Origin: Rhodothermales bacterium
GTDB taxonomy: Bacteria; Bacteroidota; Rhodothermia; Rhodothermales; UBA10348
Reading direction: 5' to 3'
Length of the DNA stretch: 64,000 nucleotides
NCBI GenBank assembly: GCA_040221055.1
Contig: JAVJVN010000004.1
Location: 62,001-126,000 of the forward strand
Shown in pieces: positions 48,888 through 57,602 of this stretch; the stretch's first letter is position 1; each line of letters opens with the position of its first letter. The translations under genes were made by a program, and so were the position numbers. The notes under the pieces are model-generated. The model was not told the DNA's origin, ran no database searches, and saw nothing but the letters and a program-made list of their open reading frames with translations.

Positions 48888-51338
48888 ATGCGCCTCAAAA
48901 TGACCCTCTTCCTCGCGATCTTCGCGAGCCTGCTCTGGACCTCCCCGGCCGCCGCCCAGGAGGCGGCGTATGACAGCGTGGTGACCGCATCGGCCCAAAC
49001 CGACCCCGGGCTGTTCCTCGTGCACCAGGTCGACGGGAAGATCCTGTTCGAGATTCCCGATGCCATGCTCGGCCGGGACATGCTCATCATGAGCCGCTAT
49101 GACAAGACGCAGGACGGGTATGCGAATGTCGGGGCGAACATGGCCGGCAACCTCCTCGTGCGCTGGGAACGCCGGCACGACCGGATCCTGCTGAGAGGCG
49201 TATCCCATTCCATGACGGCCGACCCCGATGACCGGGTCAGCCTTGCCGTCGAGAACTCCTCATTCGCGAGCGTGATCGAGGCCTTCCCCATCCTCACGCG
49301 GGGTGACGGGACCTCGGTGGTGGACGTCACGGACCTGTACCTGGGCGACCACCCCAGCTTCTCCATGCCGCGCAGCCGCCGCACCCAACTCAACGTCCGC
49401 TCCTACGACCGGGACCGGAGCTGGCTTGAATTCACCCGGAGCTTCCCCATCAACGTGGAAGTCCGCGTGGTACGCACGTATGCGGCCGACTCACCTCCCT
49501 CGGCAGGCCGGGGCGGAGCGGTATCCTTCGAAGTGAATCATTCGATGATCCTCCTTCCGGAAGAGCCGATGATGCCCCGTCTCCACGATGAACGGGTCAC
49601 CTACATCAGCACCAGCCGGACCGACTTCTCCAGCGATTTCCAGGGCGTTCGGCCCGAACGATACATCCGCCGGTATCGCATGGAGCCATCGGATCCGGAA
49701 GCCTGGGCAAGGGGCGAGCTCGTGGATCCGGTCCGCCCCTGGATCTGGTACATAGACCCCGCAACGCCGGAAGAGTGGATTCCCTACTACATCGCCGGTG
49801 TCGAGGAGTGGCAGGAAGCATTCGAACTCGCCGGGTTCAAGAACGCCATCCAGGCGCGCCTGGCCCCGACACCCGAGGAGGACCCTGAGTTTTCCCTTCT
49901 CGATGCGCGCTACTCCGTCATCCGATACGTCCCGACCACCACGCGGTCCGCGAATTCGGGCGGGGACGTCGTCGACCCACGGTCGGGCGAGGTCATCCGC
50001 GCCCATACGAACATGTACCACGGGCTCGACGAGCGCCTGCGCTGGTGGCTGCTGTCCCAGGTCGGCGCGGCAAACCCTGCCTTCCAGACGAACAAGCTGT
50101 CCGAGGAAGACATGGGCGAAGCCATCCGGTACGTGGTATCGCATGAAACCGCCCACTCCGTCGGGCTCCCGCACAACCAGATGGCCAACTTCGTCTTCCC
50201 GGTCGATTCGTTGCGCAGCCGGGAGTTCGTGGAACGGATGGGACACTCCGGTTCATCCGTGGGCCGGACCCGCTACAATTACGTCGCCCAGCCGGGCGAC
50301 AACGTGCCCCCGGAGCGTCGGATAGGCCTCTGGGACAAGTTCGCTGTCATGTGGGGCTACCGGCCCATCCCTGAAGCCACCACGCCGCGGGAAGAGTTCG
50401 AAACCCTGAACCAGTGGATCGTGGAGCGCTCCCATCTCCCGTGGTTCCGCTCGGCTGAAGCCCTGTTCGGAATGGATGTGGAGTGGGACCCCAAGCGGAT
50501 GACGGAGGGCATTTCGGATGATCCCGTTGAGGCGGCCGAATGGGGCATGCGGAATCTGCGCTACGCCGCCGAAAACCTCATGGACTGGGTGCTGGCCCCC
50601 GGCGATGACTACTACGAGCTCGAAACGCATCACCTCCAACTCCTCACCCAGTGGAATCGATACGCCGAGCATGCGGCGGCGGCTGTCGGCGGCTCCTGGA
50701 CCCATTACAAACGCTTCGGCGAGGAAGGCTGGGTCTACACACCCGTCGAGCCCGAGTATCAACGGAAAGCCATGCAATTCCTGGACGAACACGTCCTCCA
50801 GACGCCGGATTGGGCCCTGCAAATCGATCAGCTTCGCCGGATTGAGCATGCGGGCGTCGTCGAGCGGGTACGCGCCTACCAGGAACTGGCCGTCCAACGC
50901 CTCCTGAATCATGCGCGACTGGCCCGGATGATCGAGCACGAAGCCTTCCTGGGCGACGAGACCTACCGGCCGGCCGACATGCTGGATGATACGCGCCGCA
51001 TCGTCTGGCGCGAGGTGGCCACCCGATCGGCCATCGATACATACCGGCGCAACCTCCAGCGGGCGTATCTCGACCAAGCGCATCATCTCCTGCAGGAAGC
51101 CGAGTCAGACCACTGGAATCCCCCGGGATCCGGCAACCTGCGCGTCGGCCGCAACGACGATCCGCCCCTGAACGCCGATCTCCACATCGGGCAGTCCGAC
51201 ATCCGGCCGCTCGTCCGTGACCAACTCCATCAACTCCAGGGCGAGCTGGAAGCCGCCCTCGCCGCCGGCGTCCGGGACCGCATGACCCGCATCCACCTGG
51301 AAGATGCGCTCGTCCGGATTGAAAAGGCGTTGGAATAG
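48888..51338 (+). CDS. Exported zinc metalloprotease (DUF5117-type)
   Basis: 816 residues from MRLKMTLFLAIFASLL, which carries a signal peptide (cut near AAAQ). N-terminal DUF5117/5118-type beta regions (residues about 30-250), then the metzincin-like catalytic domain with HETAHSVGLPHN (the HExxH-x-x-G-x-x-H arrangement) near 415 and a C-terminal helical domain. The upstream TTG in the same frame would exclude a clean signal peptide. It probably works in the periplasm. Confidence 0.85.
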   Translation: MRLKMTLFLAIFASLLWTSPAAAQEAAYDSVVTASAQTDPGLFLVHQVDGKILFEIPDAMLGRDMLIMSRYDKTQDGYANVGANMAGNLLVRWERRHDRILLRGVSHSMTADPDDRVSLAVENSSFASVIEAFPILTRGDGTSVVDVTDLYLGDHPSFSMPRSRRTQLNVRSYDRDRSWLEFTRSFPINVEVRVVRTYAADSPPSAGRGGAVSFEVNHSMILLPEEPMMPRLHDERVTYISTSRTDFSSDFQGVRPERYIRRYRMEPSDPEAWARGELVDPVRPWIWYIDPATPEEWIPYYIAGVEEWQEAFELAGFKNAIQARLAPTPEEDPEFSLLDARYSVIRYVPTTTRSANSGGDVVDPRSGEVIRAHTNMYHGLDERLRWWLLSQVGAANPAFQTNKLSEEDMGEAIRYVVSHETAHSVGLPHNQMANFVFPVDSLRSREFVERMGHSGSSVGRTRYNYVAQPGDNVPPERRIGLWDKFAVMWGYRPIPEATTPREEFETLNQWIVERSHLPWFRSAEALFGMDVEWDPKRMTEGISDDPVEAAEWGMRNLRYAAENLMDWVLAPGDDYYELETHHLQLLTQWNRYAEHAAAAVGGSWTHYKRFGEEGWVYTPVEPEYQRKAMQFLDEHVLQTPDWALQIDQLRRIEHAGVVERVRAYQELAVQRLLNHARLARMIEHEAFLGDETYRPADMLDDTRRIVWREVATRSAIDTYRRNLQRAYLDQAHHLLQEAESDHWNPPGSGNLRVGRNDDPPLNADLHIGQSDIRPLVRDQLHQLQGELEAALAAGVRDRMTRIHLEDALVRIEKALE

Positions 51339-51419
51339 AAGATCATCGAACCGGTAGTCAGTATAACGGAGACTATGTACCCGGTAAGGTTGAGGTATCG
51401 TCGCCGGTGCCGGAACACA

Positions 51420-51487
51420 GGCCCGGTTCACCGATGAGGAGCCTCAAATGCACAGCATTTGGAGATCCGAAGCGGTGCAATCGGGCC
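51420..51487 (+). repeat. 68-bp hairpin repeat, copy 1
   Basis: First copy of a repeat also at 51983 and 52195, differing from the other two at five positions, four of them in the right arm, where pairing with the left arm is kept. It can fold into a long imperfect hairpin with GGCCCGGT at the base and AAATGC against GCATTT at the tip. It ends 31 nt before the acetyltransferase ATG. Confidence 0.9.
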
Positions 51488-51518
51488 GTCAACCCTGTCC
51501 AGTGCCTGACCGACTGAA

Positions 51519-51980
51519 ATGAACCCGGAAATCCACTATCGCACCGCTGTCAAGGAAGACCTCGGCACCCTGATCTGGCTTCTTTCGGATGATGCGCTTG
51601 GCGCGACACGCGAGCACGCCGACGCGGAGCGGATGCAGGACTACAGCGCGGCATTCGATGCGATCTCAGGGGACCCGAACAACCAGCTGGTGGTCGCCGA
51701 ACGGGAGGGCACGGTCATCGCCGTCCTGCAGCTGACGTACATCCCGAACCTGACGTACACCGGCAGCTGGCGGGCACAGATAGAAGGCGTCCGCGTCGAC
51801 CGGAATGAGCGAGGACGGGGCGTCGGGCGGGCGCTGGTACAGCACGCCATCCAGCTGGCGAGCGAACGCGGTTGCCTCATCGTGCAGCTCACCACGGACA
51901 AGCGCAGACCAGCCGCCCTGGAATTCTACCGGGAGCTCGGCTTTGAAGCCACCCATGAAGGAATGAAGCTTTGGCTATAG
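51519..51980 (+). CDS. GNAT-family N-acetyltransferase, repeat-flanked
   Basis: 153 residues with the acetyl-CoA loop RVDRNERGRGVGRALVQHAI (Q/RxxGxG/A) near 92-111 and the C-terminal EFYRELGFEATHEGMKLWL. Acceptor unknown. Its stop is 2 nt before repeat copy 2, and a 12-codon copy of its C-terminus recurs at 52151-52192 directly before repeat copy 3. Confidence 0.9.
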   Translation: MNPEIHYRTAVKEDLGTLIWLLSDDALGATREHADAERMQDYSAAFDAISGDPNNQLVVAEREGTVIAVLQLTYIPNLTYTGSWRAQIEGVRVDRNERGRGVGRALVQHAIQLASERGCLIVQLTTDKRRPAALEFYRELGFEATHEGMKLWL

Positions 51981-51982
51981 AA

Positions 51983-52050
51983 GGCCCGGTTCACCGATGA
52001 GGAGCCTCAAATGCGCAGCATTTGGAGATCCGAAGCGGTAGGACCGGGCC
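51983..52050 (+). repeat. 68-bp hairpin repeat, copy 2
   Basis: Identical to copy 3 over all 68 positions. It starts 2 nt after the acetyltransferase stop codon. The arms GGCCCGGT...ACCG and CGGT...ACCGGGCC pair, with a 2-nt against 3-nt internal bulge. Confidence 0.92.
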
Positions 52051-52068
52051 GACAGAACCAGAACAACT

Positions 52069-52084
52069 GCGGTAGGACCGGGCC
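52069..52084 (+). repeat. Partial copy of the 68-bp repeat (right arm only)
   Basis: GCGGTAGGACCGGGCC, the last 16 positions of the repeat, recurs 18 nt after copy 2. It may be the leftover of a copy lost by recombination. Confidence 0.75.
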
Positions 52085-52150
52085 GAATGCCGCACTTCAG
52101 CTATATGATTTTAAAGCAGACACTTAAAATACTTGTAGTAAGCGGAATGC

Positions 52151-52192
52151 TTCTTTGAAGCCACCCACGAGGGGATGAAGCTCTGGCTGTGA
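52151..52192 (+). pseudogene. C-terminal remnant of a second acetyltransferase
   Basis: FEATHEGMKLWL followed by a stop repeats the end of the 51519 gene at protein level, but with synonymous changes in many codons and a different stop (TGA rather than TAG). The rest of that gene is absent. It ends 2 nt before repeat copy 3. Confidence 0.8.
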
Positions 52193-52194
52193 GA

Positions 52195-52262
52195 GGCCCG
52201 GTTCACCGATGAGGAGCCTCAAATGCGCAGCATTTGGAGATCCGAAGCGGTAGGACCGGGCC
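52195..52262 (+). repeat. 68-bp hairpin repeat, copy 3
   Basis: Third copy, identical to copy 2. It ends 8 nt before the stop of the convergent phenylalanine hydroxylase gene. Confidence 0.92.
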
Positions 52263-52270
52263 GAACAAAC

Positions 52271-53095
52271 CTAAAGCAATCCCTCGCCCCTGGCCCACAC
52301 CGTAAACGACTCAACCAGCTGATCGAACGACTCCAGCGCGAAGAGCAACGGCTGCACGTGCCAGACCTCATAGTCCTGCCGGATGACCCGGTCAATCGAG
52401 AACGGCACCACTTCGACATCGTCGGAAAGCGCATGCTCCAGTTCGCCCTTCGAACTCATGATGCCCGCGCCAAACACGCGCAAGCCCTTCGTTTCGCGGA
52501 TCAATCCGAACTCGATGGTGAACCAGTGCAGCCGCTCCAACGCCAGACGCTGTTCGCCGACCGCGCGCAGGGCCGCCTGCCCGAAGAAGTGGTAGAAATC
52601 GGCGACCGCCGGTTCCGTGAGCATGGGCATGTGTCCGAACATGTCGTGGAAGCAATCGGGAGCCGGCGTGTAGTCCAACTCGTGCTTCTCCCGGATATAG
52701 TCCGTAGAGGGAAACGTCCGTTCGGAAATCAGGCGAAAGAAATCCCGCTCGTGGAGCAAACCCGGAATCCGCGCAATGCGCCAACCCGTGGCGCGCTCCA
52801 TGCTGGCACTCAGGTCGCGCAGCAAGGGGATCCGGTCATGGCTCATGTCCAGCGTCCCGATCCCGTCCAGGAAGGCCTGCCCGGCCCGGCCCGGCAGCAA
52901 TTGCTTCTGACGCTCAAACAAGTAGCGCCAGTTCTCATGCATGTACGGCGTATAGGCCGGCGGCTCGATGGCGTCGCCAATGGGCGGATCGCCGTCCAGG
53001 TAGTGCGGAATACACCGGGGGTCTACGCCCTCATCGGCTGCCTTCTCGTAAGCTGACTTGACTTCCATCCCCGTCTCCAAATCCTTGATGAACAC
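52271..53095 (-). CDS. phhA: Phenylalanine 4-hydroxylase (pterin-dependent)
   Basis: 274 residues, typical for bacterial enzymes. Iron ligands His150 and His155 in CFHDMFGH and Glu195 in WFTIEFGL; pterin-loop segment DYTPAPDCF. It makes tyrosine from phenylalanine with tetrahydrobiopterin or a similar pterin. No pterin recycling gene is adjacent. The repeat array ends just beyond its stop. Confidence 0.95.
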   Translation of the reverse strand: MFIKDLETGMEVKSAYEKAADEGVDPRCIPHYLDGDPPIGDAIEPPAYTPYMHENWRYLFERQKQLLPGRAGQAFLDGIGTLDMSHDRIPLLRDLSASMERATGWRIARIPGLLHERDFFRLISERTFPSTDYIREKHELDYTPAPDCFHDMFGHMPMLTEPAVADFYHFFGQAALRAVGEQRLALERLHWFTIEFGLIRETKGLRVFGAGIMSSKGELEHALSDDVEVVPFSIDRVIRQDYEVWHVQPLLFALESFDQLVESFTVWARGEGLL

Positions 53096-53153
53096 TGTTA
53101 ACCGGCCCCATGGATCACATACGATCCATCTTCGAATCTGTTCAGGTGCCTGC

Positions 53154-54584
53154 TTACGTCAACAATCCCGCCACCAGGAACGCCACGAAGCTGACACCCG
53201 CGAGCGCGATCGTATAGGGCAACTGGGTATTGATGTGATCCACGTGATCACTCGCCGCTGACATGGAGGCGATGAGCGACGTATCGGACAGCGGGGAAGC
53301 ATGGTCACCGAACACGCCGCCGGCAAGCACCGCGCCGAGCATCAACGGCAATGAGATCCCGAGGCCCTCGGCCAGGGGCAGCGCAATCGGTATCAGGATG
53401 GCAAACCCGGTCCAGGACGAGCCGAGCGTGAAGGCCACGAAGCATCCCACCAGGAATACCATGCCAGGCAGCCAGAAGGTCGGCCAATCGTCGCCCAGCA
53501 GACCCACCACATACGGACCCATTTCCAGGGCCCGACTCACCTGACCAAGCGCGAAGGCCAGCGCCACAAGCAGCACCATGCCGACCATGCCGCCCGACCC
53601 CTTCAGAACCAACGCCATGGAGTCGACCGGTGTCATGAGCGCCTTCCCGTCCGTGCCGCTGCCCGGCAGCGCGTACATGATCATGCCGACCGCAACACTC
53701 GCGCAGACGGCCCACAAGGCCGCTGTCGACCCGCTGCCTTGCATGATTTCCCCGTCGCCCGTGACATACAGGCCCACGACGATCATCCCGATCATCACGG
53801 CTATGGGCACCAACAGGTTGCGGGCGCGACTCGGCGCCCGGGCCAAGGGCTCCAGGCCCACGACTTCATCGGCCACGAGCGGTACCGCGCCCTCGCGAAG
53901 CAAGGCGCCCGTCGTCTCGGCGCGGATTTCAGCGCGCTTCATGCTTCCGAACCGCCAGCCGAACAGCGCCGTGCCCAGCGAGAAGAGGATGGCCAGCAGC
54001 GCGTAAAAATTGAAGAACAGCGATTCAACGAGCAGGCCCACCGCACCGGCTGTAATGCCCTGGGCAGCCAACAGGCCCAGTACATAGGCCCCCCATCCGT
54101 TCATGGGAATGGACATGCACACCGGCGCGCTGGTGGAGTCGGCGTACCACGCCAGCTTCTCCCGGGGGATCTTGAGTTTGTCGAAGAGCGGCCGGTTGAC
54201 AGCGCCCACAATCAGGCACGTAATGCTGGATTCCACGAAAATGACCATGCCCACCATCCAGGCCATGAGCTCGGCACCACGACGGGTCTGCCCGAAGCCG
54301 CGTTGCTGGGCCCACGCAATGAAACCGGCCACGCCGCCCGATGCCTGCACGAGCGCAATCAGACCGCCCACCAACATGCTGAAGAGCAGGATCCGCGTGT
54401 TGCTTGCATCCTGGAAGACGAGTACCATTTGATCCAGGAGTTCACGGAGCCCTGCGAGCGGGTTGCCGCCGACCAGGATGGTGGTCCCGAGCCAGAGCCC
54501 GGTGAGCAGCGACAAATAGACTTCTTTCGACCAGAGTGCCAGGACGATGGCGACAATGGGAGGAAGCAATACAATCCATTCCAT
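53154..54584 (-). CDS. NhaC-family Na+/H+ antiporter-like transporter
   Basis: 476 residues from MEWIVLLPPIVAIVLALW, about 12 helices. Family motifs FVESSITCLIVGAVNRPLFDKL, SSWTGFAILIPIALPLAEG and GDHASPLSDTSLIAS, the last being the NhaC hallmark. It exchanges Na+ for H+ or carries an organic acid or amino acid; some family members carry malate/lactate, so the substrate is open. The 47 codons upstream do not fit the family. Confidence 0.85.
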   Translation of the reverse strand: MEWIVLLPPIVAIVLALWSKEVYLSLLTGLWLGTTILVGGNPLAGLRELLDQMVLVFQDASNTRILLFSMLVGGLIALVQASGGVAGFIAWAQQRGFGQTRRGAELMAWMVGMVIFVESSITCLIVGAVNRPLFDKLKIPREKLAWYADSTSAPVCMSIPMNGWGAYVLGLLAAQGITAGAVGLLVESLFFNFYALLAILFSLGTALFGWRFGSMKRAEIRAETTGALLREGAVPLVADEVVGLEPLARAPSRARNLLVPIAVMIGMIVVGLYVTGDGEIMQGSGSTAALWAVCASVAVGMIMYALPGSGTDGKALMTPVDSMALVLKGSGGMVGMVLLVALAFALGQVSRALEMGPYVVGLLGDDWPTFWLPGMVFLVGCFVAFTLGSSWTGFAILIPIALPLAEGLGISLPLMLGAVLAGGVFGDHASPLSDTSLIASMSAASDHVDHINTQLPYTIALAGVSFVAFLVAGLLT

Positions 54585-54728
54585 GCGCGAAAGGGAGTTT
54601 TGGTGCGACGGGTTTCGTGTGCTGGTGTCACTGCCTGGGGCAAACCATAATGTAGCGGCTGCCGCGGATGAACGCACCCTCAACCGGACTTGCGCGTACG
54701 ATGGCGTCTGTGCATCCACCCACATGTC

Positions 54729-55829
54729 ATGACCAAGAAGAAAAACAACGGGTTTGAACAGGCGTCCCGGTTCACTCAGAGCGTGATCGATGAACTGGGC
54801 TCATCCGACTTTCCCCATACCTTCACCCGGGACCTCAAGGAGACCTACGAATTCTACCTGGACGATGCCGAGCGTCAGAAACTCGCCTCCATGGGCCGGT
54901 TTTCGCGGAGCGTGTGCTCCACGTGGTACCTCATGCGTGGGCTGTTCCTGAAGCTCACGCCGGTCCGGCGGATGTTCCTCATTGGCTCGGTCCTCCTGGT
55001 GTGGCTCGGATTGACGGATGAACCCTTGCAGGTCATTGGCGGATTCGCGCTGTTGCTCTTCGTGCTGGGCCTCGAATTGAAGGACAAATTGCTGGCCAAG
55101 GATGAGTTGGAAGCCGGTCGGGCCGTGCAACTGGCACTCGTGCCCTCCACGTTGCCGCAACTGACCGGCTGGGAGTTCTGGCTGCATTCGGAGCCCGCGA
55201 ACGATGTAGGCGGCGACCTGGTGGATCATATGCATCTGGTGGGGGCAGGCAACAAGGATCGCGTGCTGCTCACGCTCGGCGACGTGGCTGGAAAGGGCCT
55301 TCCCGCGGCCCTCATGGCCGCCCGGCTGCAGGCCACCATCCGGGCCATTGCCCCGGGGACGGAAGACCTGGCCGGATTCGCCCGGGAGTTGAACGGCATT
55401 GTGTGCCGCGACGGACTGCCCAGCAAATTCGCGTCCATGGTGCACGTGGAGTTACAGGACGACACCTCACGTGTCCGTATTGTGAACGCGGGGCATTTGC
55501 CCCCGTTGCTGGTCCGGGACGGCGCCTGCGTCGAATTGGATCGCGGGGGGCCGGCCATCGGGCTCTCGCCGAAAGCCGAATACACCAGCACGGAGGTGAC
55601 CATGGAACGGGACGATCTGCTGGTGGTGTTTTCAGACGGGGTCACGGAGGCCCGGAATGAAATCGGTCGCTTCTACGGCGACGAACGGACCTATGACCTG
55701 GTCAAGCATACGCACGGCATGCACGCCGACGCCCTCGGCGCCCGCATCCTCCGCTCGGTCCAGGACTTCATCCGCACGGCCCGGCGCAGTGACGACCTGT
55801 CGCTGATCATCATCCGCAGAACCGCATGA
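54729..55829 (+). CDS. Membrane PP2C phosphatase (SpoIIE-type)
   Basis: 366 residues from MTKKKNNGFEQ. A cytoplasmic N-terminal part, two membrane helices (about 85-125), and a PP2C-like SpoIIE domain: ANDVGGDLVD, LTLGDVAGKGLPAALMA, VNAGHLPPLLV and VVFSDGVTEARN provide the metal-binding aspartates. Such phosphatases usually act on anti-sigma antagonists; no partner is adjacent. RidA overlaps its stop (ATGA). Confidence 0.92.
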   Translation: MTKKKNNGFEQASRFTQSVIDELGSSDFPHTFTRDLKETYEFYLDDAERQKLASMGRFSRSVCSTWYLMRGLFLKLTPVRRMFLIGSVLLVWLGLTDEPLQVIGGFALLLFVLGLELKDKLLAKDELEAGRAVQLALVPSTLPQLTGWEFWLHSEPANDVGGDLVDHMHLVGAGNKDRVLLTLGDVAGKGLPAALMAARLQATIRAIAPGTEDLAGFARELNGIVCRDGLPSKFASMVHVELQDDTSRVRIVNAGHLPPLLVRDGACVELDRGGPAIGLSPKAEYTSTEVTMERDDLLVVFSDGVTEARNEIGRFYGDERTYDLVKHTHGMHADALGARILRSVQDFIRTARRSDDLSLIIIRRTA

Positions 55830-56215
55830 AACGCTACGCATCCGGCGCTCCGTGGGAGCCCGTTGTCGGCTACTCGCGGGCTGTGAAGACCGGGCCCTGG
55901 GTTTTAGTGTCCGGCACGACGGCCACGGATGCCGAGGGCCACCTCGTGGGGCGCGGCGACCCGGCCGCCCAGACCCGCCAGACCATCGAAAACATCCGCC
56001 GGGCGCTCGAAGCCGTCGGCGCCACGCTGGAACAGGTCGTCCGCACGCGCATCTATGTGACCGACATCGCTGCCGACTGGGAAGCGGTGGGGCGCGTCCA
56101 CGGTGAATATTTCGCGGCGCATCCGCCAGCCACATCCATGATCGAGGTATCGGCCCTCATCGATCCCGACATGCTCGTGGAAATCGAAGCCGTGGCATAC
56201 ACGGGAACTTCATGA
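55826..56215 (+). CDS. RidA-family enamine/imine deaminase
   Basis: 129 residues with the family signature VSGTTATDAEG, RTRIYVTD (conserved Arg) and a C-terminal VEIEAVAY. RidA hydrolyses reactive enamines from PLP enzymes. It overlaps the phosphatase by 4 nt. Confidence 0.92.
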   Translation: MKRYASGAPWEPVVGYSRAVKTGPWVLVSGTTATDAEGHLVGRGDPAAQTRQTIENIRRALEAVGATLEQVVRTRIYVTDIAADWEAVGRVHGEYFAAHPPATSMIEVSALIDPDMLVEIEAVAYTGTS

Positions 56216-56287
56216 CATACCCAATCTTGACTGGCATCATATATATGCAAAACCTATCTTTTCCGATCGACCACTGATTGAGCCTAC

Positions 56288-57262
56288 ATGAAGAACAGGT
56301 ACTACCATTACGACCGCGAGCGCTGCGCCTTCGTTGAAGTGCGCAGGAACCGCTCCCAGAACATCGCCCGTGCGGCGGTGGCGGCCGTTGGAGTCCTGCT
56401 GCTGGCCACGGCACTCACGTGGACGCTGGACCGGGTATTCCAGACGCCCCAGGAGCTGGCCCTGCTGGACGAAAATGCCGCACTTCGCAACCAATTGGCC
56501 GATGTATCGGGTCGCATAGCGGATGTCTCGACGGAACTCGAGAAGCTGCGCGAGCACGATGAAGAGCTCTACCGGACCCTGTTCAATGCCGAAGGCATTT
56601 CAGAAGATGTCCGCCAGGTAGGTACCGGTGGTACCGACCCCTATCCCGAGTTTTCCCGGTTCTCCGTCCCGACCAGCAATCTGCTGTCGCTCACGGCCAG
56701 CCGGATAGACCAGCTTGAACGGCAGCTTTCGCTGCAGAACGACAGCTACCGCGAATTGACCGCCCTGGCCGCCAACCATGAGGTCCGGCTCGCCGAAATG
56801 CCGGCCATCCTGCCGGTGAACGGTCCCATTACATCGGGCTACGGTACGCGGCTGCATCCGGTCCTGAAGGTGCGTCGCATGCATGGAGGCCTCGACTTCC
56901 ATGCACCCCGCGGGACGCCGGTCTACGCCACGGGTGACGGCGTAATCGAAGAAACGTCCACGGGCTCAGGCTACGGTCGGTACGTGGTCATCAAGCACGC
57001 AACGGCCGGTTACGAGACGCTCTACGGACACCTGTCCCGCGTACCTCGTGAAATCACCCGCGGCAAGAAAGTGAAGCGTGGCGACGTCATCGGATACAGT
57101 GGCGCCACCGGTCTCGTGAATGCACCGCACCTTCACTATGAGGTCCGGGACCTGGAAGGCCGCTCCCTGAACCCGATTTTCTTCGTTGCTCCGAGCATGA
57201 CGCCGGCTGAATACGAGCGACTTTTGCACCAGGCCGAGAACACGACGCTGATGTTCGACTGA
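56288..57262 (+). CDS. M23-family peptidoglycan endopeptidase
   Basis: 324 residues: one membrane helix (about 28-46), a coiled coil (about 58-95), and a LytM domain with the zinc motif HGGLDFH (199-205) and HLHYE (281-285). It probably cuts crosslinks in the periplasm during wall growth. Its gene follows RidA after 72 nt of AT-richer DNA. Confidence 0.93.
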   Translation: MKNRYYHYDRERCAFVEVRRNRSQNIARAAVAAVGVLLLATALTWTLDRVFQTPQELALLDENAALRNQLADVSGRIADVSTELEKLREHDEELYRTLFNAEGISEDVRQVGTGGTDPYPEFSRFSVPTSNLLSLTASRIDQLERQLSLQNDSYRELTALAANHEVRLAEMPAILPVNGPITSGYGTRLHPVLKVRRMHGGLDFHAPRGTPVYATGDGVIEETSTGSGYGRYVVIKHATAGYETLYGHLSRVPREITRGKKVKRGDVIGYSGATGLVNAPHLHYEVRDLEGRSLNPIFFVAPSMTPAEYERLLHQAENTTLMFD

Positions 57263-57357
57263 CCCTCCCCGGGTTCACACATTATCCGTCTTGCAATTGT
57301 CGAAATCGCGTCCTATCGTCCGTGCATCAAACTCTGTGAATTGCAACGTATTCCTAC

Positions 57358-57576
57358 ATGTATTGGACGCTCGATCTGGCCTCGTATCTTGAGGACGCAC
57401 CATGGCCCGCAACACGGGAAGAGTTGATAGACTACGCCGAGCGGACCGGTGCGCCGATGGAGGTGGTCGAAAACCTCGAAGCCATGGAAGACGACGGGGA
57501 ACCCTACGAAAGTATCGAGGAGGTCTGGCCGGACTTCCCGACGCAGGACGACGACTTCTATTTCGAAGAAGACTGA
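57358..57576 (+). CDS. DUF2795-family small acidic protein
   Basis: 72 residues with the family pattern SYLEDAPWPATREELIDYAER, GAPMEVVENLEAMEDDGE and WPDFPTQDD. Function unknown. It precedes the Omp85-like gene by 26 nt and is probably co-transcribed with it. Confidence 0.88.
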   Translation: MYWTLDLASYLEDAPWPATREELIDYAERTGAPMEVVENLEAMEDDGEPYESIEEVWPDFPTQDDDFYFEED

Positions 57577-57602
57577 TCGGTCGTCCCGGCCTGCTCCGGG
57601 GG

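Noticed and set aside
51983-52050. The repeat as an intrinsic terminator of the acetyltransferase gene
   Set aside because: No T-run follows, and copy 1 lies upstream of the gene.
51420-52262. The three 68-bp repeats as a CRISPR array
   Set aside because: Spacing is irregular (hundreds of bp), units are too long and one spacer is a gene; no cas genes occur.
51420-52262. The repeats as canonical integron attC sites
   Set aside because: Neither GTTRRRY nor RYYYAAC core boxes are at the ends and no integrase gene is in the window; only the layout is similar.
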